Positions 24,273 to 31,634 of a DNA stretch of 64,000 nucleotides are shown here, piece by piece. Origin of the DNA: a virus; the IMG/VR virus record IMGVR_UViG_3300027996_002186, positions 186,001 through 250,000 of that record, one strand, 5' to 3'. A program made the translations under genes and the position numbers. Under the pieces are notes generated by a model. That model did no database searches, was not told the DNA's origin, and worked only from the letters and a program-made list of their open reading frames with translations. Within the stretch, counting starts at the first letter, position 1; each line of letters begins with the position of its first letter.

Positions 24273-24667
24273 GAATAAGTTTTGATTTTGATGGTACGCT
24301 AGAAGATGAATTCGGTGGAGTACCAGTTAATGAACAAAAGTTGGAGATTCAGTCTCTAGCTAAAAGATATATTAGTGAAGGTCATGATGTAATGATATTA
24401 ACTAAAAGATATGGACCTGAGAATGATTATGATAGATTGAAAAATGAGCATTTAGAAGTTTATAACTTAGCAAAAGAATTGGGTATAGAAAAGGTTTATT
24501 TTACCAATCGGGAAATGAAATTTTCACATATAATTATATTACAGATTGATAGACATTTTGAAAATGATGATTATGAGGTAAATTTAATAAATAAAGTTTG
24601 TGTCGAAAGGGGACATAATTGTTTGGTTGTGCCTGTTGAGGAACAAAATTGGAGAGAATTATTATGA
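24269..24667 (+). CDS. HAD-like hydrolase, 132 aa
   Basis: Starts MRISFDFDGTLEDEFG, with the HAD motif DFDGT (D6, D8). A hydrophobic strand then Thr-Lys-Arg (VMILTKRYG, about residues 42-50) represents motif II, and IILQIDRHFENDDYEVN is a candidate for the acidic motif IV region. The lack of a cap domain and the short length fit small phosphatases such as phage 3'-phosphatases and 5'-nucleotidases. ATGA overlaps at both ends place it fourth to fifth in the coupled operon. Substrate unknown. Confidence 0.75.
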   Translation: MRISFDFDGTLEDEFGGVPVNEQKLEIQSLAKRYISEGHDVMILTKRYGPENDYDRLKNEHLEVYNLAKELGIEKVYFTNREMKFSHIIILQIDRHFENDDYEVNLINKVCVERGHNCLVVPVEEQNWRELL

Positions 24668-25260
24668 AAAGGAGAGAGGATTTAGTCAGATTCATAAGAA
24701 GGTCCCAAACCTTTATATCAATTATGTTATTTTTTGGTGTGTTTTTATTTTGCTGGGATATTACCGGATTTGAATTAACAGAGATACAATTATCTAAATG
24801 GGGAGAAACAGGATCAATTGTTGAGAGAATTTGGAATGGTGTAATTTGTTTACTATCCATTTCTATATTTCTAAATACACATTTCTATATAAAGCATAAT
24901 AAAAGGATTAAGTATAAGAATGTGTCACACATAATGTTTTCATTTGTTTCATTTGTTTTATTTATGGTTGGATTCTTTAATGTTGATTATTATTTTTTAC
25001 ATAATTTTGGAGCTTATCTATACTTCTTTACATTTCCGTTTTTTATATTTTTGTTTGCTCATATACATAGAAAATCATTAAAATACCAAGATTGGATCCA
25101 CCACATGATATTATCTATATGTATGATGGTATTTCCTTTGATATTCTTATCATTTTTCAATGGTATGGCTATTTCGGAGATTGCTCATACAATATTTGTA
25201 GTTTTGTGGAACTTTAAAATAGCTTTTAAGAGAATATTACCTCATAACAGAAGTATTTAA
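24664..25260 (+). CDS. Integral membrane protein with about six segments, 198 aa
   Basis: The start at 24664 (MKRREDLVRF) overlaps the preceding stop as ATGA and is preferred to an in-frame ATG 15 bases upstream. Hydrophobic segments are visible near SIMLFFGVFLFCW, VICLLSISIFLNTHFY, IMFSFVSFVLFMVGFF, YLYFFTFPFFIFLFAHI, MILSICMMVFPLIFLSFF and IFVVLWNFKIAF. The basic N terminus probably faces the cytoplasm. It closes the operon. A membrane partner at the end of a nucleotide-processing operon suggests a role at the host membrane, but no family is recognised. Confidence 0.75.
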   Translation: MKRREDLVRFIRRSQTFISIMLFFGVFLFCWDITGFELTEIQLSKWGETGSIVERIWNGVICLLSISIFLNTHFYIKHNKRIKYKNVSHIMFSFVSFVLFMVGFFNVDYYFLHNFGAYLYFFTFPFFIFLFAHIHRKSLKYQDWIHHMILSICMMVFPLIFLSFFNGMAISEIAHTIFVVLWNFKIAFKRILPHNRSI

Positions 25261-25288
25261 GAGATTCGAAGATAAACATTTTATTGTA

Positions 25289-25299
25289 TTAATATATAA
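25289..25299 (+). promoter_or_regulatory. TTAATATATAA motif just before ATG
   Basis: Exact motif ending 3-4 bases before the ATG at 25303. Confidence 0.55.
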
Positions 25300-25302
25300 G
25301 TA

Positions 25303-25782
25303 ATGAATAAATTTAGTGAAATGATAAACGAAAGTAATTCATCCAAAATTAAATTGGGTATCGATGTTCATGGTGTTATAGATGCCATGCCGGAGTTTTT
25401 TGCATTCATGACAGATGCTTTTGTAAAAAATGGAGGTGAAGTGCATATAATTACTGGTGGATCTTGGACTGATGAAATGAAATCAGAAATCGATTCTTAT
25501 GGTATTAAATACACACACGTTTTTTCTGTTTATGATTTTCTTGTTAAAGGTGATTCTTTAGTTACTGGTGAGATTGAATTTCCTGATGGAACTATACAAA
25601 GTAAGTTTCGTAATGAAGATTGGGATGTGGTTAAAGCTAATTATTGTAGAGATAATGGTATAACTTTACACTTGGATGATACTATATCTTATAATGAATT
25701 CTTTACCACACCATTTGCTAGGTTCTGGAGTCATTCTGGTCAAAAGAAGAAGCCACATAAAGATGTTAGACATATGAACTAA
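25303..25782 (+). CDS. Leader-bearing HAD-fold protein with altered catalytic motif, 159 aa
   Basis: Begins MNKFSEMINE followed by Ser, an exact ten-residue leader, then SSKIKLGIDVHGVIDAMPEF. The motif GIDVHG corresponds to HAD motif I (DxD), but the second Asp is His. Later HIITGG (motif II region) and LHLDDTISYNEFF (motif IV, DD) are present. The protein is therefore a HAD-fold member that either uses an unusual general acid or has lost phosphatase activity. It carries its own TTAATATATAA motif. Packaging into the head is inferred from the leader. Confidence 0.7.
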   Translation: MNKFSEMINESNSSKIKLGIDVHGVIDAMPEFFAFMTDAFVKNGGEVHIITGGSWTDEMKSEIDSYGIKYTHVFSVYDFLVKGDSLVTGEIEFPDGTIQSKFRNEDWDVVKANYCRDNGITLHLDDTISYNEFFTTPFARFWSHSGQKKKPHKDVRHMN

Positions 25783-25799
25783 ACATTTAATGTTTAAAG

Positions 25800-25827
25800 A
25801 GTATAATTATTAAATTATACTTTTTTT
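25800..25827 (+). terminator. Rho-independent terminator
   Basis: Perfect stem AGTATAATT / AATTATACT with a 4-base loop, followed by TTTTTT. It lies 17 bases after the stop of the HAD-like leader gene. Confidence 0.75.
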
Positions 25828-25858
25828 ATGCACAAAAAACCCGAATTTTCTATAAAAG

Positions 25859-26242
25859 ATGGCGATAACGAAAAACAAAATACAATTAATGGATAATACT
25901 TTATCTCTAGAGTTAGAGTTAGAGTTAGACTATTATTGTTATTATTGGAATTATTACTATGAAGATTATGATTATGATTGGGAAGATGAAAGAGAACCTT
26001 GTTGGCGATATTTAGAAACTCCTAACATTACTTATAATATAATAGAGACTAGAGGAAATGCTAAGTATTTTAGAAGAAATGTTATGGATATTGGTAAGAT
26101 GATAGATATGGATACTATATATACAAAGGAAAAAATGAGAGAAAGAAAGATAGATCAAATACTTGGATTACTTCCAGATTATGTTAATAACCCAACACTT
26201 GGTGATTTTTTCCACAAAAAAGAAATAAATTATGAAGATTGA
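25859..26242 (+). CDS. Tyrosine- and acid-rich hypothetical protein, 127 aa
   Basis: After MAITKNKIQLMDNTLSLELE the protein has a striking run of Tyr, Trp and Asp (about residues 25-50: YYCYYWNYYYEDYDYDW). The second half looks like an ordinary folded domain (NAKYFRRNVMDIGKMIDMDT). Function unknown. The repeated GAGTTAGAGTTAGAGTTAGA encoding ELELEL may be a short slippage-expanded repeat. Its last codons overlap the next gene by 11 bases, so the two are coupled. Confidence 0.65.
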   Translation: MAITKNKIQLMDNTLSLELELELDYYCYYWNYYYEDYDYDWEDEREPCWRYLETPNITYNIIETRGNAKYFRRNVMDIGKMIDMDTIYTKEKMRERKIDQILGLLPDYVNNPTLGDFFHKKEINYED

Positions 26243-27485
26243 AATATACAATGGTGATTGGAAAGTGGATTATATAAATAATAACCCAAATAAGATATTT
26301 GTTTTTTGTGATAATAATGCTAGAATAGGTAAAGTTGGTCAATCTATTATAAGAGATTTATCTAACAGTATGGGTATAAGAACTAAAAAGGGGCCAAGTA
26401 ATAAAAGTGTATCTTTTTATAAAGACTCTGAGTATGAAAAAAATTGTAAAAATATATTAGAAGATATTCTAGATATAAAGGAAGAATCATTAAAAGGCTC
26501 TACTATTGTTTTTTCTGATGTTGGTTATGGTGGATTATTATCTTCTTTGAATAAAAAAGCACCCAAAACTTTTAAATATCTTTGTCAATCATTGAAAGAC
26601 CATTTTAACTTTGATAATGAGAAGGGTAAAAAATGGAATAAAATACCAGGACATGATGAAATAACAAGAGGTGTTTATGTTTCTTTAGATAATACAAATA
26701 AAGATATTTTACAACCAGTTAATAACAGTTATTTTAAACCAGAGTTTTTGGAAAAGGGATTAAATACGACTTTTGATTTAATTAAAACAGAAAATAAAGT
26801 ATCCTTTACATCCTCTAAAGAATATAAAAATGATGATGTTATCATATTCACATTTAGTGGTAAAGAACATATAGTTTGTAGAGTTATTTGTTCTTATAGT
26901 ATGGAACTTACTCTTAAAGATTATAAATGGTATTCATTTGAAGGATTTGATAATAGTTTTAGTATAGCTGGTCCTGATCCTGTTTTAAACAGTAAACAAG
27001 ATGGTTATAAATACCAAACACACTTTCAATTTATTTGTACATTAAATGATAAGGGTAATATGGTATTTAAGAATGATATTTTTTCTAATGAAATTAAAAG
27101 AGAAATAAAAGATAATAAGGAGTTGAAAAATGAAGAAAATGTAAAAGTAGTTCATATAAAAAAAGAAAATGAGAAAATGAGTGTTAGTAATGAAGAAATA
27201 TTTAAGGTTCTTAAAAGTATTGAATCTAAACTTGAGAAAAGAAAATTTAAGAATATATTCAAGAAAAAAACATTAGATGAGTTAGTTCAAGAACTTGGTG
27301 ATGTTTTGAAAATCGATAAAATCGAAAGTGGACTTTCGAGTAATAAATATCAAATAGAAATAAGGGATATTATCGAACCGATAGTTGATGGTGGTTCTAT
27401 ATTTTATGTGGTTGATTTCAATGAGGGATTTTTCCGAAATAAAATTGATGTTATAATGAAATTGAATACATCAGTTATTAGTTAA
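26232..27485 (+). CDS. Large hypothetical protein with conserved N-terminal phage domain, 417 aa
   Basis: Residues about 20-60 read IFVFCDNNARIGKVGQSIIR followed by NSMGIRTKKGPSN and SVSFYKDSEYEKN. This matches a widespread but uncharacterised phage/bacterial domain with the pattern VFGDN..R.G.GGQ..IR...N..GI.TK..PS...-F..D.E. In this copy the usual Gly of GDN is Cys (VFCDN). It continues with an alpha/beta part and a C-terminal charged coiled segment (about 290-345) and a small terminal domain. The upstream overlap suggests coupled expression. No function is assigned. Confidence 0.65.
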   Translation: MKIEIYNGDWKVDYINNNPNKIFVFCDNNARIGKVGQSIIRDLSNSMGIRTKKGPSNKSVSFYKDSEYEKNCKNILEDILDIKEESLKGSTIVFSDVGYGGLLSSLNKKAPKTFKYLCQSLKDHFNFDNEKGKKWNKIPGHDEITRGVYVSLDNTNKDILQPVNNSYFKPEFLEKGLNTTFDLIKTENKVSFTSSKEYKNDDVIIFTFSGKEHIVCRVICSYSMELTLKDYKWYSFEGFDNSFSIAGPDPVLNSKQDGYKYQTHFQFICTLNDKGNMVFKNDIFSNEIKREIKDNKELKNEENVKVVHIKKENEKMSVSNEEIFKVLKSIESKLEKRKFKNIFKKKTLDELVQELGDVLKIDKIESGLSSNKYQIEIRDIIEPIVDGGSIFYVVDFNEGFFRNKIDVIMKLNTSVIS

Positions 27486-27501
27486 TTCGATAATTTTTCC
27501 T

Positions 27502-27509
27502 TATATTTG
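27502..27509 (+). promoter_or_regulatory. Bacteroidota-type promoter CCTTATATTTG
   Basis: TATATTTG 24 bases before the ATG at 27534; it probably also drives the tRNA-Cys downstream. Confidence 0.75.
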
Positions 27510-27533
27510 TTATCTAATTAAAACAATTAAGAT

Positions 27534-27713
27534 ATGTATATAGAATCAATTATAAATGACTACGCTGAAAGAAGTGATGTTGATGCTTCTAGTTTCCAAT
27601 TTCTTATAACAATGTCAGAAGATTATAAGAACCAGATTGAGATGGATACAATCAACAAAGATGGGTTAGTGGATATTAATTCTGATAACGAAGTAAACGA
27701 TTTACCCTTTTAA
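27534..27713 (+). CDS. Small acidic protein, 59 aa
   Basis: Too short for routine calling but well placed between a promoter and a tRNA. It reads MYIESIINDYAERSDVDASS followed by FQFLITMSEDYKNQIEMD and ends DNEVNDLPF. It is acidic, probably helical, with no known motif. The C-terminal acidic -DLPF tail resembles the C-terminal tips of proteins that bind sliding clamps or SSB-like partners (SSB proteins often end D-x-x-P-F), so it might be a mimic or adaptor of the SSB tip. This is a weak, short-motif inference. Confidence 0.6.
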   Translation: MYIESIINDYAERSDVDASSFQFLITMSEDYKNQIEMDTINKDGLVDINSDNEVNDLPF

Positions 27714-27718
27714 TATAA

Positions 27719-27789
27719 GGTCGGGTGGCCGAGTGAATAGGTGGAGACCTGCAAAGTCTTTTACGGTGGTTGAAATCCATCCCCGACCT
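27719..27789 (+). tRNA. tRNA-Cys: tRNA-Cys (anticodon GCA)
   Basis: Acceptor GGTCGGG pairs with CCCGACC (27782-27788). The D-stem is GCC/GGT, the anticodon stem GAGAC/GTCTT encloses loop CTGCAAA with anticodon GCA at 27751-27753, and the T-stem GGTGG/CCATC encloses TTGAAAT. The discriminator base is U, as expected for Cys. CCA is not encoded. It lies six bases after the 59-residue gene, in the early promoter class. It is the only tRNA found. Confidence 0.88.
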
Positions 27790-27839
27790 CTAATTTTCCT
27801 TTTTAAGTCTATTGAGTTGTTTAATTGATATATTTTCCT

Positions 27840-27847
27840 TATATTTG
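27840..27847 (+). promoter_or_regulatory. Bacteroidota-type promoter CCTTATATTTG
   Basis: TATATTTG ends 4 bases before the ATG at 27852. This decides the ligase start, because an upstream in-frame ATG at 27825 lies before the promoter element. Confidence 0.75.
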
Positions 27848-27851
27848 TTTT

Positions 27852-28490
27852 ATGGCAAGATACAACACTTATAGATATATTTACCCACCCCGTCCAAAGA
27901 ACGCTATACCAACAACTGACTTGGATTTCTGGGATGGTGGTTCCTTATTAGCTCAACCTAAATTTAATGGTTCAAATTGTGTTATCTTCACCAATGGTGT
28001 TGATAGTATGGTTATGAATAGACATAATCAAAGGTTGACAAACTTTAGATTAACACCAAATGAAATTAAAGATATTTATCGGGGTAATGGTGATTGGATG
28101 GTTATTAACGGAGAGTATATGAATAAGAGTAAGAAAGATGAAACTAAAAAAGTTTTCAATCATAAATTTGTTATATTTGATATTCTTACATTTGGTGGTG
28201 AATATTTAGTTGGTCAAACTTTCTCACAGAGAGTTGAATTACTTGACAATATTTATGGTAAGATTGAGTGTGAAAAAGATTATGTTTATAAAGTAACTGA
28301 TAATGTTTATCGAGTTAAATCATATGATGATGGATTTCTTGATTTATTTAATACATTAACCCCAATCGATATGATAGAAGGTCTTGTTATGAAACGTAAG
28401 AATGCCAAACTTGAAATCGGTGTTAATGAACTTAACAATGTCAAGAGTCAGATTAAATGTCGTAAAGTTACTAAGAATTATAAATTCTAA
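27852..28490 (+). CDS. RNA/DNA ligase-family nucleotidyltransferase
   Basis: With the start at 27852 the protein has 212 residues. Motif I is AQPKFNGSN with the adenylated lysine at K37. Motif Ia-like RHNQRLT follows, then motif III INGEYM, IIIa-like FVIFDIL, motif IV EGLVMKRKN and motif V QIKCRKV. This is the complete set for covalent nucleotidyl transfer. Length suits phage RNA ligases of the compact type. It should seal nicks or repair cut tRNA or RNA, which fits the 3'-phosphatase at 4963. It is next to tRNA-Cys and uses an early-type promoter. DNA ligase activity cannot be excluded. Confidence 0.85.
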   Translation: MARYNTYRYIYPPRPKNAIPTTDLDFWDGGSLLAQPKFNGSNCVIFTNGVDSMVMNRHNQRLTNFRLTPNEIKDIYRGNGDWMVINGEYMNKSKKDETKKVFNHKFVIFDILTFGGEYLVGQTFSQRVELLDNIYGKIECEKDYVYKVTDNVYRVKSYDDGFLDLFNTLTPIDMIEGLVMKRKNAKLEIGVNELNNVKSQIKCRKVTKNYKF

Positions 28491-28499
28491 ATTAGTAAC

Positions 28500-28510
28500 T
28501 TAATATATAA
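28500..28510 (+). promoter_or_regulatory. TTAATATATAA promoter-like motif
   Basis: Exact motif 20 bases before the Nudix gene ATG. Confidence 0.55.
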
Positions 28511-28530
28511 TAAAAACTCATAATAAATTA

Positions 28531-29100
28531 ATGGAAAAGTTTTCAAAGTTAAAGTCGAAAGATGAATTCGGGGGTAAAAAGGATAAAATTATCTATAATG
28601 ATGATTACTTCAAAATTATTGAATATGAGGATTGGCATATTATTCAAGAAAGAGATGCTGTTGTTTGTATTCCTTATTTAATTGAAAGTAATCAATTTAT
28701 TATTCGTTATGAATATATACCACCTTTTAAATATGTTGATGGTCAAGAGTATCATATAACTGTTATAAGTGGTGGTATTGAAGACGGTGAGACTACTGAA
28801 AGAGCTTTAGTAAGAGAATTAGAAGAAGAAGCTGGTATTGTTTTAAGAGAAGATTATCAATTAGAAGAAATGAAGCCTTTATTTATTAGTAAAGCACATA
28901 CTAATAAATACAGACCATTTATAATTCCATTAAATGAGGGAGATTATCATGAAGTTATCGCTAAGGGTGATGGTTCGAAAGCTGAGGAACTCAGTAAGTC
29001 TGTTAAAGTTGATGCTAAATATATTGATTCGATGAATACTTCTGATTTAATAACTGATTATATGTTACTTAAATTGAAAGAATATCTTAGTGGTCTTTAA
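28531..29100 (+). CDS. Nudix hydrolase with leader-like start
   Basis: The Nudix box is perfect: residues 81-103 read GGIEDGETTERALVRELEEE then AGI, matching Gx5Ex7REUxEExGU. The enzyme should cleave a nucleoside diphosphate linked to another group, for example ADP-ribose, NADH, ApnA or capped RNA; the flanking sequence PFKYVDGQEYHITVISGG resembles ADP-ribose pyrophosphatases. The start MEKFSKLKSKDEFGG is a weak leader. Upstream TTAATATATAA places it in the late-like class. The stop overlaps the convergent leader gene by 14 bases. With the sirtuin at the window end it may act in NAD metabolism. Confidence 0.87.
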   Translation: MEKFSKLKSKDEFGGKKDKIIYNDDYFKIIEYEDWHIIQERDAVVCIPYLIESNQFIIRYEYIPPFKYVDGQEYHITVISGGIEDGETTERALVRELEEEAGIVLREDYQLEEMKPLFISKAHTNKYRPFIIPLNEGDYHEVIAKGDGSKAEELSKSVKVDAKYIDSMNTSDLITDYMLLKLKEYLSGL

Positions 29101-30442
29101 GATAATTATCTAATAGATGTTTTATATCTGAATTTATACCTTTACTATCCGCACTTCCATAATCTGGTATTCTAGGATTTAAAGTTTCATTAAACCATTG
29201 TTGTCCACACCATTCATCCCATAAATTTCTTATTGATGATTCTCTGAATAAATCATCTGAATCAAAGTCATCCATCCATTTAGAATCAAATTCAACTTCA
29301 TAATAAGTTATACTTTGTGTGTAACCTGATGAATTATGTTTTGATTTAACCCAAGTATCTATATCAACTTTTTGATAGTCAAATTCTTCATCAACCTTAT
29401 AATCAAAGGAACTTAATATACTGTTATATGTCTCATCAACGTGTGCTCCCATTTCCCAATCGGCTGCTATCTGTTTAGCTTCTTGTGATATTTCTATATC
29501 CTTTGATAATTCATCTATCGACCTATAAAATCTTTCCTTTAGTAAAAATTCAATAAGCTCATCTTCTGATGATATATTTTCAAATCCATTTGACATATGT
29601 GGCCAATCAAAATTATCTAATACTTCTTGAAATCCACCATATTCTTTAATAATTGACTTAACCATTAAAACTTCATTTTCTTTATCTAATGTATATTGGA
29701 AAAATGATTGTGTGTCTGGTATATAATAATGTGACTCATAATGATCCCACATATTCTCAGTACCACCAACTAGTGTATCTTTATAATCATCATTTCTATT
29801 TAATAGACAATCAGCCATGTCTTCCAAATCAACGTGTATATAAACACCACCTGATTTATCTTCTTTGTCATAAGCAAGTCCATAATAATCAGCAACTTGT
29901 TTCTGTGTTAATTCAACAGTATTTTTTTGTTTAACAAACAAAGCTATGTATTCTTTAGCTTCTAATTGTTCTGAATGTTTAAAAAATATTTCTCCTTTTT
30001 GGTTTCTCGATTCATCCTTTCCTATCCATAAACCACCTTTTAATTGAATGTTGTTTATGTCTAATCGACCATCCTCATCATGTATTGTTATTTCCCCATC
30101 AACCTTCTCCTTAATTATATCATGTGCGAAAATAACAGAATCAGTTACATCAACACTAGAAGTATCTCTACCGGTTTCTATTAATATCCAATAAGCTGGT
30201 CTAATATCATCACCAGGTATTACTTTTTCTGTGAAAACTTGACTAGTGGTTGTTTTGTTAACTTTATAGTTATATGATTCTTCTTCATTAACAAACCCAA
30301 ATGTTACTGTTGTTAAATAATTCTCATCATCTAAATCTATTAGAAATTCTCGTATATCATCTTCGTCTAACTTCCAGAACTTACCATCGTCTATATCTTC
30401 TTTTATAGACTCTCTTATGAACTTCCAATACTTTTTAATCAT
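29087..30442 (-). CDS. Leader-bearing protein, 451 aa
   Basis: Starts MIKKYWKFIRE followed by Ser, a strong leader with I-R-E at the presumed cleavage site. The mature part is long and acidic, with beta-rich segments (YLTTVTFGFVNEEESYNYKV), a middle part with HIVDLEDMADCLLN-like helices, and many aromatic residues. Two long helical regions (SEDELIEFLLKERFYRSIDE) are visible. No catalytic motif. It is transcribed leftward and ends inside the Nudix gene's last codons. As one of the largest leader proteins it is a candidate for a major injected factor. Confidence 0.7.
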   Translation of the reverse strand: MIKKYWKFIRESIKEDIDDGKFWKLDEDDIREFLIDLDDENYLTTVTFGFVNEEESYNYKVNKTTTSQVFTEKVIPGDDIRPAYWILIETGRDTSSVDVTDSVIFAHDIIKEKVDGEITIHDEDGRLDINNIQLKGGLWIGKDESRNQKGEIFFKHSEQLEAKEYIALFVKQKNTVELTQKQVADYYGLAYDKEDKSGGVYIHVDLEDMADCLLNRNDDYKDTLVGGTENMWDHYESHYYIPDTQSFFQYTLDKENEVLMVKSIIKEYGGFQEVLDNFDWPHMSNGFENISSEDELIEFLLKERFYRSIDELSKDIEISQEAKQIAADWEMGAHVDETYNSILSSFDYKVDEEFDYQKVDIDTWVKSKHNSSGYTQSITYYEVEFDSKWMDDFDSDDLFRESSIRNLWDEWCGQQWFNETLNPRIPDYGSADSKGINSDIKHLLDNYLKDH

Positions 30443-30453
30443 AGTGTATATAT

Positions 30454-30482
30454 AAAAAAAAGAGAGTCATTTAGACTCTCTT
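30454..30482 (-). terminator. Leftward Rho-independent terminator
   Basis: Perfect stem AAGAGAGTC / GACTCTCTT with a 5-base loop, followed leftward by a run of T. It lies 25 bases after the SHOCT gene's stop and just upstream of the next leftward gene. Confidence 0.8.
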
Positions 30483-30507
30483 AATTAACTGTTCGTATTT
30501 TTACTTA

Positions 30508-31476
30508 TTATATTTTAGATAGTAGTTCTAATTTTTTTGACGAGAATTCCTCATCGGTTAATATACCGGCTGTGTGTAATTCAGAAAGCTTTCTGATTAA
30601 GTCAATAACCTCATCAGATTCGCTTGGTTTCGTTTTTTTCTTAACTTTCTTAATATCAAGTGGTTTAACACTTTCTGGTAAAATCTCAATAATTGTTGAT
30701 GAGATATAATTAGTTTCAAAGTCTATATCTACCTCTGTGAATTTTTGAGAAGAGGATGATCCCTTTTCAACTCTACCAGTTTCATGTTTCATGTTGAAAT
30801 TACTGTTTGATGAACAAAGCATAGAGTTGTTATTAAACCCACTATCATAAACAGCATTTAGTGAAGTTAAATCTACACTTCCGGTATTTGTCACAAAAGC
30901 ATTTACAGATCCGTAAGTTGTTGTTGATGTTGAACCTCCATCAAAGTTACCAGTTGTGGTTGTTCCACAAGTTCCTAATGTTGTGGCTCCGCTATTGAAA
31001 TATATTCTATTTGGTTCCCACCAAGGATTATAACCTGGGTAATATGTAGGATACCATCTTTCAACGATAACTTTATCAAATCTACTTCTCCAGTTGTTAA
31101 TAGTAACAACATCTTCTTTATAAAAGAAAACTTCTAATAAACCATTGTTTTTAGTTGATTGTATTGATTGTAGATTAGTTTCAACTTCGTATGTGTTAAA
31201 TATGAATTTCTTTTTATCATCAACAAAACAATCAAGATAAAATCTTTGACCTGGTTTAATTACTAATCCTGTTTTTGAGATTGATTGACCATTTAATTTG
31301 ATGTCAGCTAAGACACATTCCGTAAGTGGATTAAATAGTTCGATTTCGAATTCGTCTCCATCATTTAAGAAGACTTTTCCTTTTTTAATTGATTTTCTAC
31401 CCTTATCTTTGGGTGAAACAATCCATGCGTTTGGTATAACATGGATATCCGTAGTTTTTGCTACCATAGTATTCAT
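30508..31476 (-). CDS. Protein with N-terminal beta domain and C-terminal SHOCT motif, 322 aa
   Basis: The C-terminal 34 residues (VIDLIRKLSELHTAGILTDE followed by EFSSKKLELL) are a classic SHOCT motif, a short helical hairpin that mediates oligomer or partner contacts in prokaryotes. The N-terminal 120 residues are beta-rich (EFEIELFNPLTECVLADIKL; GLVIKPGQRFYLDCFVDDKK), like a small virion-associated sandwich. The middle is low-complexity Gly/Thr/Ser/Asn. A start three codons downstream (MVAKTTDI) is possible. The gene is leftward and ends at a terminator. A virion or assembly role is plausible, not shown. Confidence 0.7.
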   Translation of the reverse strand: MNTMVAKTTDIHVIPNAWIVSPKDKGRKSIKKGKVFLNDGDEFEIELFNPLTECVLADIKLNGQSISKTGLVIKPGQRFYLDCFVDDKKKFIFNTYEVETNLQSIQSTKNNGLLEVFFYKEDVVTINNWRSRFDKVIVERWYPTYYPGYNPWWEPNRIYFNSGATTLGTCGTTTTGNFDGGSTSTTTYGSVNAFVTNTGSVDLTSLNAVYDSGFNNNSMLCSSNSNFNMKHETGRVEKGSSSSQKFTEVDIDFETNYISSTIIEILPESVKPLDIKKVKKKTKPSESDEVIDLIRKLSELHTAGILTDEEFSSKKLELLSKI

Positions 31477-31603
31477 TTTTATTTATATACCTATATCTTT
31501 AATTCTTTTAAAAATCTCGAAGATACCCTAAAGATACCCGACATAAGTTAGCGAACAGCTAAGATTATATAGTAAAAAGTTAGGTTTTCCATTAAAAAAT
31601 CCT

Positions 31604-31611
31604 TATATTTG
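31604..31611 (+). promoter_or_regulatory. Bacteroidota-type promoter CCTTATATTTG
   Basis: TATATTTG 23 bases before the metallopeptidase ATG at 31635. Confidence 0.75.
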
Positions 31612-31634
31612 TATATAACTAATAAAATAATAAC

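Noticed and set aside
24664-25260. Holin
   Set aside because: Six membrane segments in 198 residues and its place at the end of a nucleotide-processing operon do not fit a typical holin.
27825-27851. Upstream ATG for the ligase
   Set aside because: It lies before the TATATTTG element, so the transcript would not contain it.
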